Shown piece by piece: positions 1-7,361 of a DNA stretch of 24,529 nucleotides; position 1 is the first letter of the stretch; every line of letters begins with the position of its first letter. Where the stretch lies: positions 1 to 24,529 of the forward strand of contig JAIRRO010000114.1 of NCBI GenBank assembly GCA_031255955.1, in the 5' to 3' direction. The position numbers and the translations under genes were made by a program. Below the pieces are notes generated by a model. The model did not search any database. It was not told the origin of the DNA and saw nothing but the letters and a program-made list of their open reading frames with translations. The stretch is from Oscillospiraceae bacterium. GTDB taxonomy: Bacteria; Bacillota; Clostridia; Oscillospirales; Oscillospiraceae.

Positions 1-423
1 CTTATCGCCGAGTCCGACCTTCGATAACGCCTCGATGGCGAGGCGGCGGCGCTCCGATTTCGAAACACCCGCGTATATCAGCGGTATTTCCACGTTCTCG
101 CGCAGATTGCTCTTACCCAGCAGATTGTACTGCTGAAATATGAATCCGATCATTTCGTTGCGTATCTCCGCCAAGGCGTTTTTCCGTAGTGTTCCGACGG
201 ATACGCCACCCAAAAAATACTCTCCGTCCGTCGGCACATCAAGGCACCCGATGATATTCATACACGTGGATTTACCGGAGCCGGACTGCCCCACGATGGC
301 AACGAACTCGCCCTTGTAAACGCGCATATCGATCTCATCGCAGGCGCGAACCACGTTGTCACCCATATAATAGTGCTTGGAAACACGGCGAAATTCGATA
401 AGCGGGGCTTCGTTATGTTCCAT
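1..423 (-). CDS. ABC transporter ATP-binding protein, MacB/LolD-like (partial, C-terminus off window)
   Basis: This is the nucleotide-binding subunit of an export-type ABC transporter, probably coupling ATP hydrolysis to the membrane adaptor encoded just upstream. Only the N-terminal 141 codons are inside the window. Visible motifs are the Walker A GQSGSGKST (about residues 41-49) and the Q-loop FQQYNLL (about 93-99); the signature and Walker B motifs lie off the edge. The residues around these motifs (MNIIGCLDVPTDGEY, then IFQQYNLLGKSNLRENVE) are typical of the MacB/LolD/YknY group. The ATG is preceded by GGAGGG at good spacing and begins 5 bases after the adaptor's stop, so the two are one operon. 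A FtsX/MacB-type permease is expected next, outside the window. Confidence 0.9.
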   Translation of the reverse strand, partial: MEHNEAPLIEFRRVSKHYYMGDNVVRACDEIDMRVYKGEFVAIVGQSGSGKSTCMNIIGCLDVPTDGEYFLGGVSVGTLRKNALAEIRNEMIGFIFQQYNLLGKSNLRENVEIPLIYAGVSKSERRRLAIEALSKVGLGDK

Positions 424-428
424 CGGCT

Positions 429-2306
429 CTACCCTCCGACGCGAACGGTTGTCGTCCCGCCGCCCGCTCCGCGCGGAACAGCCGCTCCGGCTTGCTGTCC
501 CGGACCTCCGACCATCATATTTCCGCCGCCGCCCATCATATAAAACGTACCCTGCGACTCGGCTTGCCGGATGTATGTAATCTCGTCGCCTTCGCTAAGC
601 CCGGACTTGATTTCTATATACATGCCGTCCGAAACGCCTGTTTCAACATCGACGTATTCATAGCCTCCCGGAATAAGATCTTGCACCGCAGAGTTAAATC
701 GTCCGCCGCCAAGACCTCCGCCGGGCGCGTCACCCGGGGCGTCGCCCGGTGCGTTCCCGATACCGGTACCGGGCGCGTCAGGCGACGTGTCGCCGCTCTT
801 TTTGACTAACACACGGTTCCCGCGCGACACGGCGCCTATCGGAACAGATAGAACATTTTCGGCGTTTTGGAACACGATTTCGGCGTCCACATTCATTCCG
901 GGGAGCAGCTCTCCGGCTTCATCTATGCGCACCGTAACGGGATAGGATGTGACTCCGTTCGCCGTTGTGCCTTGAATGCTGATTTTTGTGATGACGCCGT
1001 AAAATCCGCGACCCTCCACGGCGTCGGCGGTGATGTCAACCTGCTGCCCTACCTCGATTTTTTTAATATCCAGCTCGTCGATATTCATCGTCATTTGCAA
1101 ATAGCTGAGGTCATAAATCGTGCATAGAATCTTACCCGCGCTCAGGGTGTCGCCCTGCTTAAAATCCTTGGATATAACGGTGCCCTTGATCGGGGATTTG
1201 ATGGTGTAGTTGTCGAGCTGGTCGATTTGATTCTCCATATTTATTTCAGCGTCGCGCAGTTGCCTGTAGGCGCTGTCGATGGCGTCACTGAGCGTGCTGC
1301 TCTCTATCGTTGCCAAAAGCCTGTCCTTGTAGACATAGTCCCCTTCGGCTACGTTTATGGAGGCGATGTCCCCGGCAAGCTCCGCCGTCACGGTTTTCTC
1401 GTTTTTATACTTAAACGTACCCGCGCCACAGCAGCTAATGTCCCCCACCACCGCCGAGGCGGTCTGCGTCGGGGAAAGCGCTCCCGGATTTTCAACCTCA
1501 ATGGTAACGTACCGCGCGACGATGTTCCCCGCGAGAACGGTATCCGACCCGCCGATTTTCGTCACCGCGCCGACGAGAGACTCAAACGAGCCGTCAAGCG
1601 TAACATCGGCTGTTTGTCCGATGCGCAGGCTGCGCGCGTCGTCCGCGAGAAACGGCAGCTCGATGGTCATAAATCGGCTGTCAACGATGCTCATAATCGG
1701 CTGACCCATCGTGATGCTGTCGCCCGGCTCGATATCAAGGCTTGTTATGTATCCGGACGTGGGGGCTGTGATTTGCAGCTTTTCAAGGTTTTCAAGCTGC
1801 CTCTCGTAAGAGCTGCGCACGGAGGCGAGCGACAGCTCCGCGCGTTCTAATCCGTTGGAGGTGTTCGAGCTGTCGATTTCAAAAAGCTCTGTGTCCTTCT
1901 CGACGACGTCGCCCTCCTCAAAATTCGCGGAGAGAATTTCACCCTCTACCAGCGTCGTGACGGAATACGAGTCCGCGGGGCGCAGCGTCCCGCTGCCGGA
2001 CAGCGAGGATGAAATGTCGCGCCGCGTCACCGTGTCTGTGACATACGACGAGGCAAAGCTCGCCACCGCCGCGCCGAATCGCTTGAGCACGCGATTGACG
2101 GCGAACACCGCCAGCGCCACCAGCACGACGATGACCGCCAGCACTATCCACTTTTTTCGGCTCCGTCGCTTTTTCGGTTTGCTTTGCGTCCGTGTGGAGG
2201 TTTCGGTTTGCGTGGAGGTCTCTGTTTGCGTGGAGGTTTCTGTTTTCTCCGGTGCGCCTGTCGCATCCTTTTTCGGCTCCGCCGCCGCGGGCATATCTTG
2301 GTTCAT
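429..2306 (-). CDS. MacA/HlyD-like membrane-fusion adaptor with tandem barrel-sandwich modules
   Basis: Extracytoplasmic adaptor subunit of an ABC efflux system, anchored by one membrane segment at about residues 53-70 (WIVLAVIVVLVALAVFAV). The 50-residue cytoplasmic N-terminus carries an imperfect TETSTQ repeat and a Lys/Arg-rich stop. Outside, the lipoyl/barrel-sandwich and beta-barrel architecture appears twice: module 1 at about 105-290 (halves near VEGEILSANFEEGD and APTSGYITSLDIEPGD) and module 2 at about 302-490 (AGDIASINVAEGD and SPIKGTVISKDFKQGD). At 625 residues it is longer than single-module MacA/YknX proteins of about 380-400. A Gly/Pro/Asp-rich insert (about 508-536) and a Gly-rich tail (about 594-625) look disordered. 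The start has AAAGGAA upstream. The substrate cannot be told from sequence. Confidence 0.88.
   Translation of the reverse strand: MNQDMPAAAEPKKDATGAPEKTETSTQTETSTQTETSTRTQSKPKKRRSRKKWIVLAVIVVLVALAVFAVNRVLKRFGAAVASFASSYVTDTVTRRDISSSLSGSGTLRPADSYSVTTLVEGEILSANFEEGDVVEKDTELFEIDSSNTSNGLERAELSLASVRSSYERQLENLEKLQITAPTSGYITSLDIEPGDSITMGQPIMSIVDSRFMTIELPFLADDARSLRIGQTADVTLDGSFESLVGAVTKIGGSDTVLAGNIVARYVTIEVENPGALSPTQTASAVVGDISCCGAGTFKYKNEKTVTAELAGDIASINVAEGDYVYKDRLLATIESSTLSDAIDSAYRQLRDAEINMENQIDQLDNYTIKSPIKGTVISKDFKQGDTLSAGKILCTIYDLSYLQMTMNIDELDIKKIEVGQQVDITADAVEGRGFYGVITKISIQGTTANGVTSYPVTVRIDEAGELLPGMNVDAEIVFQNAENVLSVPIGAVSRGNRVLVKKSGDTSPDAPGTGIGNAPGDAPGDAPGGGLGGGRFNSAVQDLIPGGYEYVDVETGVSDGMYIEIKSGLSEGDEITYIRQAESQGTFYMMGGGGNMMVGGPGQQAGAAVPRGAGGGTTTVRVGG
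2194..2247 (-). repeat. 18-bp in-frame tandem repeat, three units, in the adaptor gene
   Basis: Three adjacent 18-base units (2194-2211, 2212-2229, 2230-2247) beginning GTGGAGGT on the plus strand differ at only a few bases. They encode the six-residue TETSTQ-type repeat in the cytoplasmic tail of the adaptor. Because the unit is a multiple of three, copy-number change by slippage would keep the frame. Confidence 0.85.
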
Positions 2307-2344
2307 AATTACCGTTCCTTTCCGCGCGTTTATTGGTAAGCAGC

Positions 2345-2368
2345 GCTCAGCCGATGGCTAAGCTTTTT
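2345..2368. other. Short stem-loop in the leader of the adaptor gene
   Basis: GCTCAGCC and GGCTAAGC flank a 3-base loop, giving an 8-bp stem with one mismatch or wobble. On the plus strand it is followed by TTTTT and so looks like a weak terminator, but no plus-strand gene precedes it. On the minus strand it would fold in the 5' leader of the adaptor mRNA. Its role is unknown. Confidence 0.25.
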
Positions 2369-2380
2369 ACTGTGACGGCA

Positions 2381-2386
2381 ATTATA
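2381..2386 (-). promoter_or_regulatory. Candidate -10 element for the adaptor/ABC operon
   Basis: A perfect TATAAT on the minus strand lies about 75 bases before the adaptor start, in the gap after the ART partner gene. I see no convincing -35 at 16-18 bases upstream, so the promoter is weak, activator-dependent or not real. Confidence 0.3.
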
Positions 2387-2430
2387 CTCTGCAATTTGAT
2401 ATAATCGGTGAACAAAGTGAAAATGAAATG

Positions 2431-2898
2431 TTAATTCGTGATGTCCGGTCGCAGTACGTTTATATATCCCGACAGCTTTTCAAGCAACAACTCGTCGCCA
2501 TATTCGTGATGCGTCGGATATAGTCTCAGCCACTCTGGCGGCGGAATTGCGGCGATAATCTGCCGTATCGAGGCGCCGGTTTCCGCCACAAGCAGGGCAA
2601 GCGCATAGCCTATCCAGTAATACTCCGAATAATCCATTTCGGCGCTGCCAAGGCGGACATTTTGCGGCGAGCCGATAATGCGCTCATTAATCATCGCGAC
2701 AAGCTCTTCGCCCGTGCAGCCTGTTGTCGCAAAGGGCGCTTGCTCGGAAAAATCATCCGCCAAGCCGGACGCTATGAATTTTTCAAAAAAAGAATCCGGC
2801 GTGTCGCCCCATTCAAGGACGGCGTTTTCAACCGCGATTGCGAGGCAGTCGGTCATTCCGCTCAGCATAATCGGATCAGCGGGGATTGATTTTGTCAT
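2431..2898 (-). CDS. Unrecognised 155-aa partner of the DUF3990-type protein (possible antitoxin/immunity)
   Basis: A soluble, acidic protein of 155 residues with no signal peptide or membrane segment and no domain I can name. Its ATG overlaps the stop of the ART-like gene (ATGA), so it is translationally coupled as the second gene of a two-gene unit. The C-terminal half holds an aromatic stretch (YYWIGYALALL, then ASIRQIIAAIPPPEWLRLYPTHHE). From memory this resembles hypothetical proteins that sit beside DUF3990 genes in other Clostridia, but I cannot verify that. The N-terminal half (VLEWGDTPDSFFEKFIASG) looks helical. Given the coupling, an antitoxin or immunity role is the natural guess. 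It could also be an accessory or target-recognition subunit. Confidence 0.75.
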   Translation of the reverse strand: MTKSIPADPIMLSGMTDCLAIAVENAVLEWGDTPDSFFEKFIASGLADDFSEQAPFATTGCTGEELVAMINERIIGSPQNVRLGSAEMDYSEYYWIGYALALLVAETGASIRQIIAAIPPPEWLRLYPTHHEYGDELLLEKLSGYINVLRPDITN

Positions 2899-3563
2899 TG
2901 CGCACCACCCTTCAAAATATCGGATAAAAGCTGTCCTGTTTGAGGCTCGTTTGTATATTCGCTTGCCAGCGTTCGAGCGGCGGAATCCTTTGAGATATAG
3001 CGCCTGTGATAACGCTCATAATCCGCGCCGCTGATTGAAAGTACGTCAATGTGCCTCCCCAGCCGACGGTATGCCGTCTCACTTTTTACGCATACCTGCT
3101 TCCCGAGGTCTCCGGTGACGATTGATTTCATCAGGGTTTCCAGCGTAATCGTATCTGTCACAAAGTCCGTCGTGAATTGAAAATATGAATCATTCGCCCG
3201 AAATCCGCGAATTACATCATAAGCGCTTACATCCACGCCGAACAACTCAATCATTTGGTTGCAACGCTCCAGAGCCGCGCCGCGAATTTTCTTTCCGCGT
3301 CGGTGCGTCATCAGAACCGATACCCACGCCAGCGTGTTGCCGCCGTCCAAGTCGAGAATGCTCAGCTTGTCCGTATTGAACTCATACGCGTACACATAAG
3401 CCGTGTCGCTCTGTCCCTGACATGCCCATTCCTTGGCGGCTTCAATATCCCGCGTGGTATAAAATCCGTTGCCATAGTCGTGATAATCGCGTCCGCCACG
3501 GAAGCGCGGGATAAAATCCGGCTCGCTTGTGCCGTGATACAGCGTGATGATATTATCGCTCAA
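2895..3563 (-). CDS. DUF3990 family protein, putative ADP-ribosyltransferase toxin
   Basis: The N-terminus ITLYHGTSEPDF, followed by DYHDYGNGFYTTRDIEAAKEWA, matches the DUF3990 pattern. I place that family among ADP-ribosyltransferase-fold enzymes with an H-Y-E/Q arrangement: His in YHGTS, Tyr in GFYTT, and a later KQVCVKSETAYRRL segment as the third motif. It would transfer ADP-ribose from NAD+ to an unknown target. It is cytoplasmic, about 222 residues. I chose the TTG at 3563 because GGAGG lies 8 bases upstream; the GTG at 3569 is only 2 bases from that site. The gene has its own sigma-A-like promoter and overlaps its partner by ATGA. The family call rests on motif memory, and toxicity is inference. 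Confidence 0.8.
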   Translation of the reverse strand: MSDNIITLYHGTSEPDFIPRFRGGRDYHDYGNGFYTTRDIEAAKEWACQGQSDTAYVYAYEFNTDKLSILDLDGGNTLAWVSVLMTHRRGKKIRGAALERCNQMIELFGVDVSAYDVIRGFRANDSYFQFTTDFVTDTITLETLMKSIVTGDLGKQVCVKSETAYRRLGRHIDVLSISGADYERYHRRYISKDSAARTLASEYTNEPQTGQLLSDILKGGAQ

Positions 3564-3592
3564 GCGCACCGCCTCCGATAATTATTTGCCCC

Positions 3593-3621
3593 AGTATATC
3601 ACAAAATCATCCGAAACACAA
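3593..3621 (-). promoter_or_regulatory. Sigma-A-type promoter of the DUF3990 module
   Basis: On the minus strand TTGTGT (3616-3621), a 17-base spacer and TATACT (3593-3598) lie just downstream of the amino acid ABC ATPase stop. They precede the GGAGG of the ART-like gene, giving the module its own transcript with a leader of about 20-25 bases. Confidence 0.65.
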
Positions 3622-3626
3622 AGACT

Positions 3627-4361
3627 TTACGTTAAAAACCGCGTTAAAAATTCGCGCAGGCGGGGGTTATGCGGATTGGTGAATATATCGTCGGGGGTGC
3701 CCTGCTCCGCTATGACGCCGCCGTCCATAAACACCACGCGGTCAGACACATCGCGGGCGAACGCCATTTCGTGCGTAACCACGATAAGCGTCAGCCCCGT
3801 GTGAGCGAGAGCCGAGATGACGCGCAGCACGCCGCCGACCATTTCGGGGTCAAGCGCCGACGTCGGTTCGTCAAACAGCAACGCGTCAGGCTCCATGCAG
3901 AGCGCGCGGGCAATCGCGACGCGTTGCTGCTGCCCGCCTGACAGCTGCCGCGGCTTGGCGTGAATATATTCCTGCATACCGACCTTTTCCAGACATTCAA
4001 CGGCGATTTTCCGCGCCGTTTCCCTGTCGCGCCCGGCAACCTTCATCTGCCCGATTACGCAGTTTTGCAGCACATTCATATTCTGAAACAGATTGAACTG
4101 CTGAAACACCATACCCACCTTTTCGCGGTATAGCGGAAGCTTAAAGCCGCGCCGCGTGACGGATTCGCCCTTGAATAAAATATCGCCGGAGGTCGGCCAT
4201 TCAAGCAGATTTACGCAGCGCAGAAACGTCGATTTACCGGAGCCGGACGAACCGATTACGGACACAACCTCGCCTTTTGTGACAGAAAGGTCTATGCCCT
4301 TTAATATCTCGTTGCTCCCGAAGGACTTTCTGAGACTGTTTACTTCAATTACGGTCTCCAT
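3627..4361 (-). CDS. Polar amino acid ABC transporter ATP-binding protein (GlnQ-like)
   Basis: ATPase subunit of an amino acid importer, acting on the cytoplasmic face with the permease encoded upstream. All motifs are present over 244 residues, the usual family length: Walker A GSSGSGKST (about 37-45), Q-loop FQQFNLF, signature LSGGQQQRVAIARAL, Walker B ALLFDEPTSALDPE and the switch His in VVTHEM. The ATG has AAAGGAGAA upstream and follows the permease stop by about 40 bases. The order binding protein, permease, ATPase is classic for the polar amino acid (PAAT) class. The substrate (Gln, Glu, cystine, Arg and so on) cannot be fixed from the sequence. No hairpin terminator is visible between this stop and the ART-like promoter. 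Confidence 0.93.
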   Translation of the reverse strand: METVIEVNSLRKSFGSNEILKGIDLSVTKGEVVSVIGSSGSGKSTFLRCVNLLEWPTSGDILFKGESVTRRGFKLPLYREKVGMVFQQFNLFQNMNVLQNCVIGQMKVAGRDRETARKIAVECLEKVGMQEYIHAKPRQLSGGQQQRVAIARALCMEPDALLFDEPTSALDPEMVGGVLRVISALAHTGLTLIVVTHEMAFARDVSDRVVFMDGGVIAEQGTPDDIFTNPHNPRLREFLTRFLT

Positions 4362-4402
4362 ACGGATATTTTCTCCTTTGTGTTCCTATTTTCTGCGCAT
4401 TT

Positions 4403-5170
4403 CTATTTTCTGCGCGTTCGTCCGACGTTTTGCGCCAGCGAAAAATCGCGCGGTCCGTCGAGGTATTTTTCAAGCAGCCGCAGCAGGCGCGAGGATATAA
4501 AGGTCAGCGCCAGATATATCGCAGCCGCAATAAGAAACGGCTCGTAGGTTCTGTAATACGAGCCGCGAATCGCGCGCGTGGCATAAAATAATTCCGTGAC
4601 TGTTATGACGTTCAGCACCGACGAATCCTTCAAATTGACGACAAATTCATTGCCCGTCGCCGGGAGAATATTGCGCACAGCCTGCGGCAGAACGACATAA
4701 AGCATCGTTTTCCAATGGTTCATCCCGATTGCCTTCGCCGCCTCGCTTTGCCCCGGGTCTATCGACTGTATCCCCCCGCGGACAATTTCCGCCATATACG
4801 CGCCTGTGTTCAGCGTGATTACTATCATACCGGCGGGTATCGCCGCGATGTTGACTTTGGCGAATTCCGTAAGCCCGTAATATATCAGCATCGCCTGAAC
4901 CATCATCGGCGTGCCGCGCAGCACCTCTGTATAAATCGCCAGCAGCGAATTGAGCACGCCCAGCGCAAGGGCGCGCAGCGAAAAGCCTGTTTTTCCGCCT
5001 GCTTGCTTGGGAATTGTCCGCACCACGCCGATAATCAGCCCGATAACAAAGCCCGCCGCCGTGCCGATTACGGCGAGCAGGACGGTCATCCCCGTGCCTT
5101 TCAGGAACTGAAGCCAGTATTTTTCAATGAACAGCACTATCCATTGGAGGGCAGACCTTTCCGACGGCAT
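4403..5170 (-). CDS. Polar amino acid ABC transporter permease
   Basis: Integral membrane subunit of the amino acid importer, 255 residues with about five hydrophobic segments (for example around MTVLLAVIGTAAGFVIGLII and FLIAAAIYLALTFIS). The EAA coupling loop that docks on the ATPase is clear: EAAKAIGMNHWKTMLYVVLP. The segment EVLRGTPMMVQAMLIYYGL is the HisM/GlnP family signature. Only one permease is present, so the transporter probably uses a permease homodimer. The ATG has AAGGAGAAA at good spacing. The C-terminal tail (about 20 residues after DGPRDFSL) is basic. The substrate is unknown. Confidence 0.93.
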   Translation of the reverse strand: MPSERSALQWIVLFIEKYWLQFLKGTGMTVLLAVIGTAAGFVIGLIIGVVRTIPKQAGGKTGFSLRALALGVLNSLLAIYTEVLRGTPMMVQAMLIYYGLTEFAKVNIAAIPAGMIVITLNTGAYMAEIVRGGIQSIDPGQSEAAKAIGMNHWKTMLYVVLPQAVRNILPATGNEFVVNLKDSSVLNVITVTELFYATRAIRGSYYRTYEPFLIAAAIYLALTFISSRLLRLLEKYLDGPRDFSLAQNVGRTRRK

Positions 5171-5213
5171 AATACGTTTCTCCTTAGCGTAGCAGTTTTT
5201 TGTATAAGCGCGC

Positions 5214-5255
5214 GGGGGCGATGCCGCGGATATTTAAGCGTGTGGCGCCGCCCCC
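5214..5255 (-). other. GC-rich stem-loop between binding-protein and permease genes
   Basis: GGGGGCG (5214-5220) and CGCCCCC (5249-5255) form a perfect 7-bp arm pair around a 28-base loop, in the 113-bp gap after the binding-protein stop. There is no following T-run, so it is not a standard terminator. A stabilising or attenuating stem here would fit higher expression of the binding protein than of the permease. Confidence 0.4.
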
Positions 5256-5283
5256 TGCAAAGCGGTGAATTTTTCAGCGATGA

Positions 5284-6186
5284 TTATTCGCTGAGCGGCT
5301 GACGCGCTATCGCGTCCTCCATGATTTGCTGGCGCTGGGTCTCTGTAATTTCGGCAAGAATTTCATTGACAGCCGTCTTAAAGGCGTCCTCTCCCTTGCG
5401 AATTCCGACGGAAACAGGAACCTCTTCGCCGAAGCCTTTGTCCGCGTCAAACGCGATGTATTTAACTGACGGATTGGACAGTCCGGCGGCGATAGCCGTC
5501 GGGCGCTCGGCTATATAGCCGTCGATTTTGCCGGAGGAGAGCGACATCAGCATCGTCGGGAAGTCCGCCATTGCCTCTTGCTTGTCAACGCCCTCGATTT
5601 TATCGATCAAGTCGTAGTGAATGGTGCTGAGCTGTCCTGTAATCTTGGCTCCGGCGAAATCATCGATGCTGTCGGCGTCGGCATATTGACCATCCGCGGT
5701 GACGACGATAACGACGTCCGAAATCCAATAGACCTCTGTGAAGTCTATCGTCTCGCGGCGCTCCGGCGTGTCGGTCATTCCGGCAATAATCAGATCAATC
5801 ATGCCGGAGGTCAGGCTGGGCGGCAGTCCGTCCCACTCCGTTTTTACAATCTCAAGGCGGCTGCCGAGCCTTTCGGCGACGATTTTCGCGATCTGGACGT
5901 CATAGCCGTCGGCATAAGCGCCGCCGCCTATCGGAACGGAAAACTCCGTTTCTTCAAACTGCGTCCAGTTGTACGGTGCGTACTCACATTCCATTCCGAT
6001 GCGGATTACGTCCGGCGCGATGAATTCCGGCGTGTCCGTTTCCGGGTTTTCCGCGTCGGGCGTCACCTCGGAGCCCGTGTTGTCGGGCGTGGGGGTACCG
6101 GCGTCAGGTGCGTCCGTGTCGCCACAGGCGGCGAGCATTGCGACGATGAAGAGTAGCGAGAGCAGCAGTGCGAGTGTCTTTTTCAT
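5284..6186 (-). CDS. Amino acid ABC transporter substrate-binding lipoprotein (family 3)
   Basis: Extracellular solute receptor of the amino acid importer, 300 residues. It has a lipoprotein signal peptide (MKKTLALLLSLLF onward) ending in the lipobox LAAC with the modified Cys at 21. A Thr/Pro/Asp-rich linker of about 35 residues precedes a PBPb fold. The family 3 signature is visible as MTDTPERRETIDFTEVYW, whose Arg normally grips the amino acid carboxylate. The ATG is preceded by GGAGG at proper spacing. It is first in the transport operon, followed by permease and ATPase. The EamA gene ends about 60 bases upstream with no clear promoter between, so some read-through is possible. Ligand specificity is not readable. 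Confidence 0.93.
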   Translation of the reverse strand: MKKTLALLLSLLFIVAMLAACGDTDAPDAGTPTPDNTGSEVTPDAENPETDTPEFIAPDVIRIGMECEYAPYNWTQFEETEFSVPIGGGAYADGYDVQIAKIVAERLGSRLEIVKTEWDGLPPSLTSGMIDLIIAGMTDTPERRETIDFTEVYWISDVVIVVTADGQYADADSIDDFAGAKITGQLSTIHYDLIDKIEGVDKQEAMADFPTMLMSLSSGKIDGYIAERPTAIAAGLSNPSVKYIAFDADKGFGEEVPVSVGIRKGEDAFKTAVNEILAEITETQRQQIMEDAIARQPLSE

Positions 6187-6247
6187 TTGATTTTCCTCCG
6201 TTTTATTTTTTTTTGGTTGCCGTCGTTTTTCGGCGGCAGCCTGTTAT

Positions 6248-7303
6248 TCAAGGCGTCGTTGTTATACTAACCTCGCCGCCGTGAACACTGTCATTAGCGC
6301 CGCTGTCGGCGGCGTGTGCGGAATCCGCGGTATTTTGCCCCGCGCCCTCCCGTCGGGCGCTTCGTATGCCGACAATCTCCCCGAGCATTACGGAGGCTAA
6401 TATAAGCCCGCCGCCGAGGACAAGCCGTGGACTGAGCTCATCGTATCCGATGATTACGGAAAACACCGCTCCGAACAGGGCTTCCATAGAGAGAATAATC
6501 GACGCCGCACCGGACGAGACATATCGCTGCGCCGAGGTCTGCATCACATAGCACAGCCCCGTGGATAAAACACCGAGAAACGCCACGCACGCAATGCCCA
6601 TCGGCGTAATCAGCGCGTAAAAGTCGCGCGGCGTGACCATCAGAGCTTGCAAGATTCCGGAGGTGCCGGGCGATATCTCCGAGACAAAACGCGCCACAAG
6701 CGCCAAAACAAGCGTCGTGAGGGCGGCGGTGGTTATCTCGATAAACAGCAGAAACCCGTGTTCCATTTCGCCCACAAGCGCCTCTGTGGCAACAATCTGC
6801 CCCGCGAAAAACACGGCGCACAGCAGCGTCCACAAATCCCCCGCGCGGAAAGACAGCCCGCCCGAAAAATCAAGCGAGAGCGCCGCGACGCCAATAAAGC
6901 AGATAACCGACGCAACATAAGCCGCGCGATGCGGCTTTTTGCGAAACGCAAGCCTCCATAAAAACGGTGTAATTACAACGTATGCCGCCGTAATCAGGGC
7001 ATTATTGGACGGCGTGGAGAGCATCAATCCCAGCGTCTGCGCCAGAAAGCTGAAGGCGAGCGTAACGCCCAGAATAAAAGCTCCGCGAATGCTTTTTTTG
7101 TTCCGCTCCACGAAGCCGCGGCGCACTGCCCTTCGAAATATTATCCCCACAAGCACGGACGCCAAGCCGAACTTCACCAGCATCAACCCCGCCGGTCCGA
7201 AGCCCACGTCCAGCGCCGCCTGAGAGAACACAAAGCCCGCGCCCCATATTATCGCCGTTAAAACGAGCGTAAGCCTCGCGGCGCTGCTTTTTTTAATCCT
7301 CAA
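6248..7303 (-). CDS. EamA (DMT superfamily) transporter
   Basis: A ten-helix metabolite exporter built from two EamA repeats. The first helix contains LTAIIWGAGFVFSQAALDVG and a second-repeat motif is SSGAASIILSMEALFGAVFS. The substrate is unknown; relatives export amino acids or other metabolites. The start is uncertain. The farthest upstream ATG (7363) overlaps the -10 hexamer of a good promoter and cannot be used by that transcript. Within the transcript, AAAAAGGGGGAG is followed by TTG (7303, very close, about 3 bases) and by ATT (7297, about 7-9 bases). Homologues usually begin M-K-K right before the first helix, which matches ATT-AAA-AAA. I list the TTG as the conservative choice. The C-terminal tail (about 40 residues) is hydrophilic. 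Confidence 0.85.
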   Translation of the reverse strand: MRIKKSSAARLTLVLTAIIWGAGFVFSQAALDVGFGPAGLMLVKFGLASVLVGIIFRRAVRRGFVERNKKSIRGAFILGVTLAFSFLAQTLGLMLSTPSNNALITAAYVVITPFLWRLAFRKKPHRAAYVASVICFIGVAALSLDFSGGLSFRAGDLWTLLCAVFFAGQIVATEALVGEMEHGFLLFIEITTAALTTLVLALVARFVSEISPGTSGILQALMVTPRDFYALITPMGIACVAFLGVLSTGLCYVMQTSAQRYVSSGAASIILSMEALFGAVFSVIIGYDELSPRLVLGGGLILASVMLGEIVGIRSARREGAGQNTADSAHAADSGANDSVHGGEVSITTTP

Positions 7304-7361
7304 GCTCCCCCTTTTTACGCGACACGACGCACCGCGTCGCGCGTTCCGTCCTTTTTCGCAC

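Noticed and set aside
1227..1850. Long plus-strand open frame opposite the adaptor gene
   Set aside because: It is antisense to a clearly real gene, has no homology, and its composition is that of a mirrored GC-rich coding frame.
6187..6247. Hairpin TGCCGCCG/CGACGGCA before the binding-lipoprotein gene as a terminator of the EamA gene
   Set aside because: On the minus strand it is followed by an A-tract, not a T-run, and on the plus strand the T-run precedes the stem, so neither orientation makes an intrinsic terminator.
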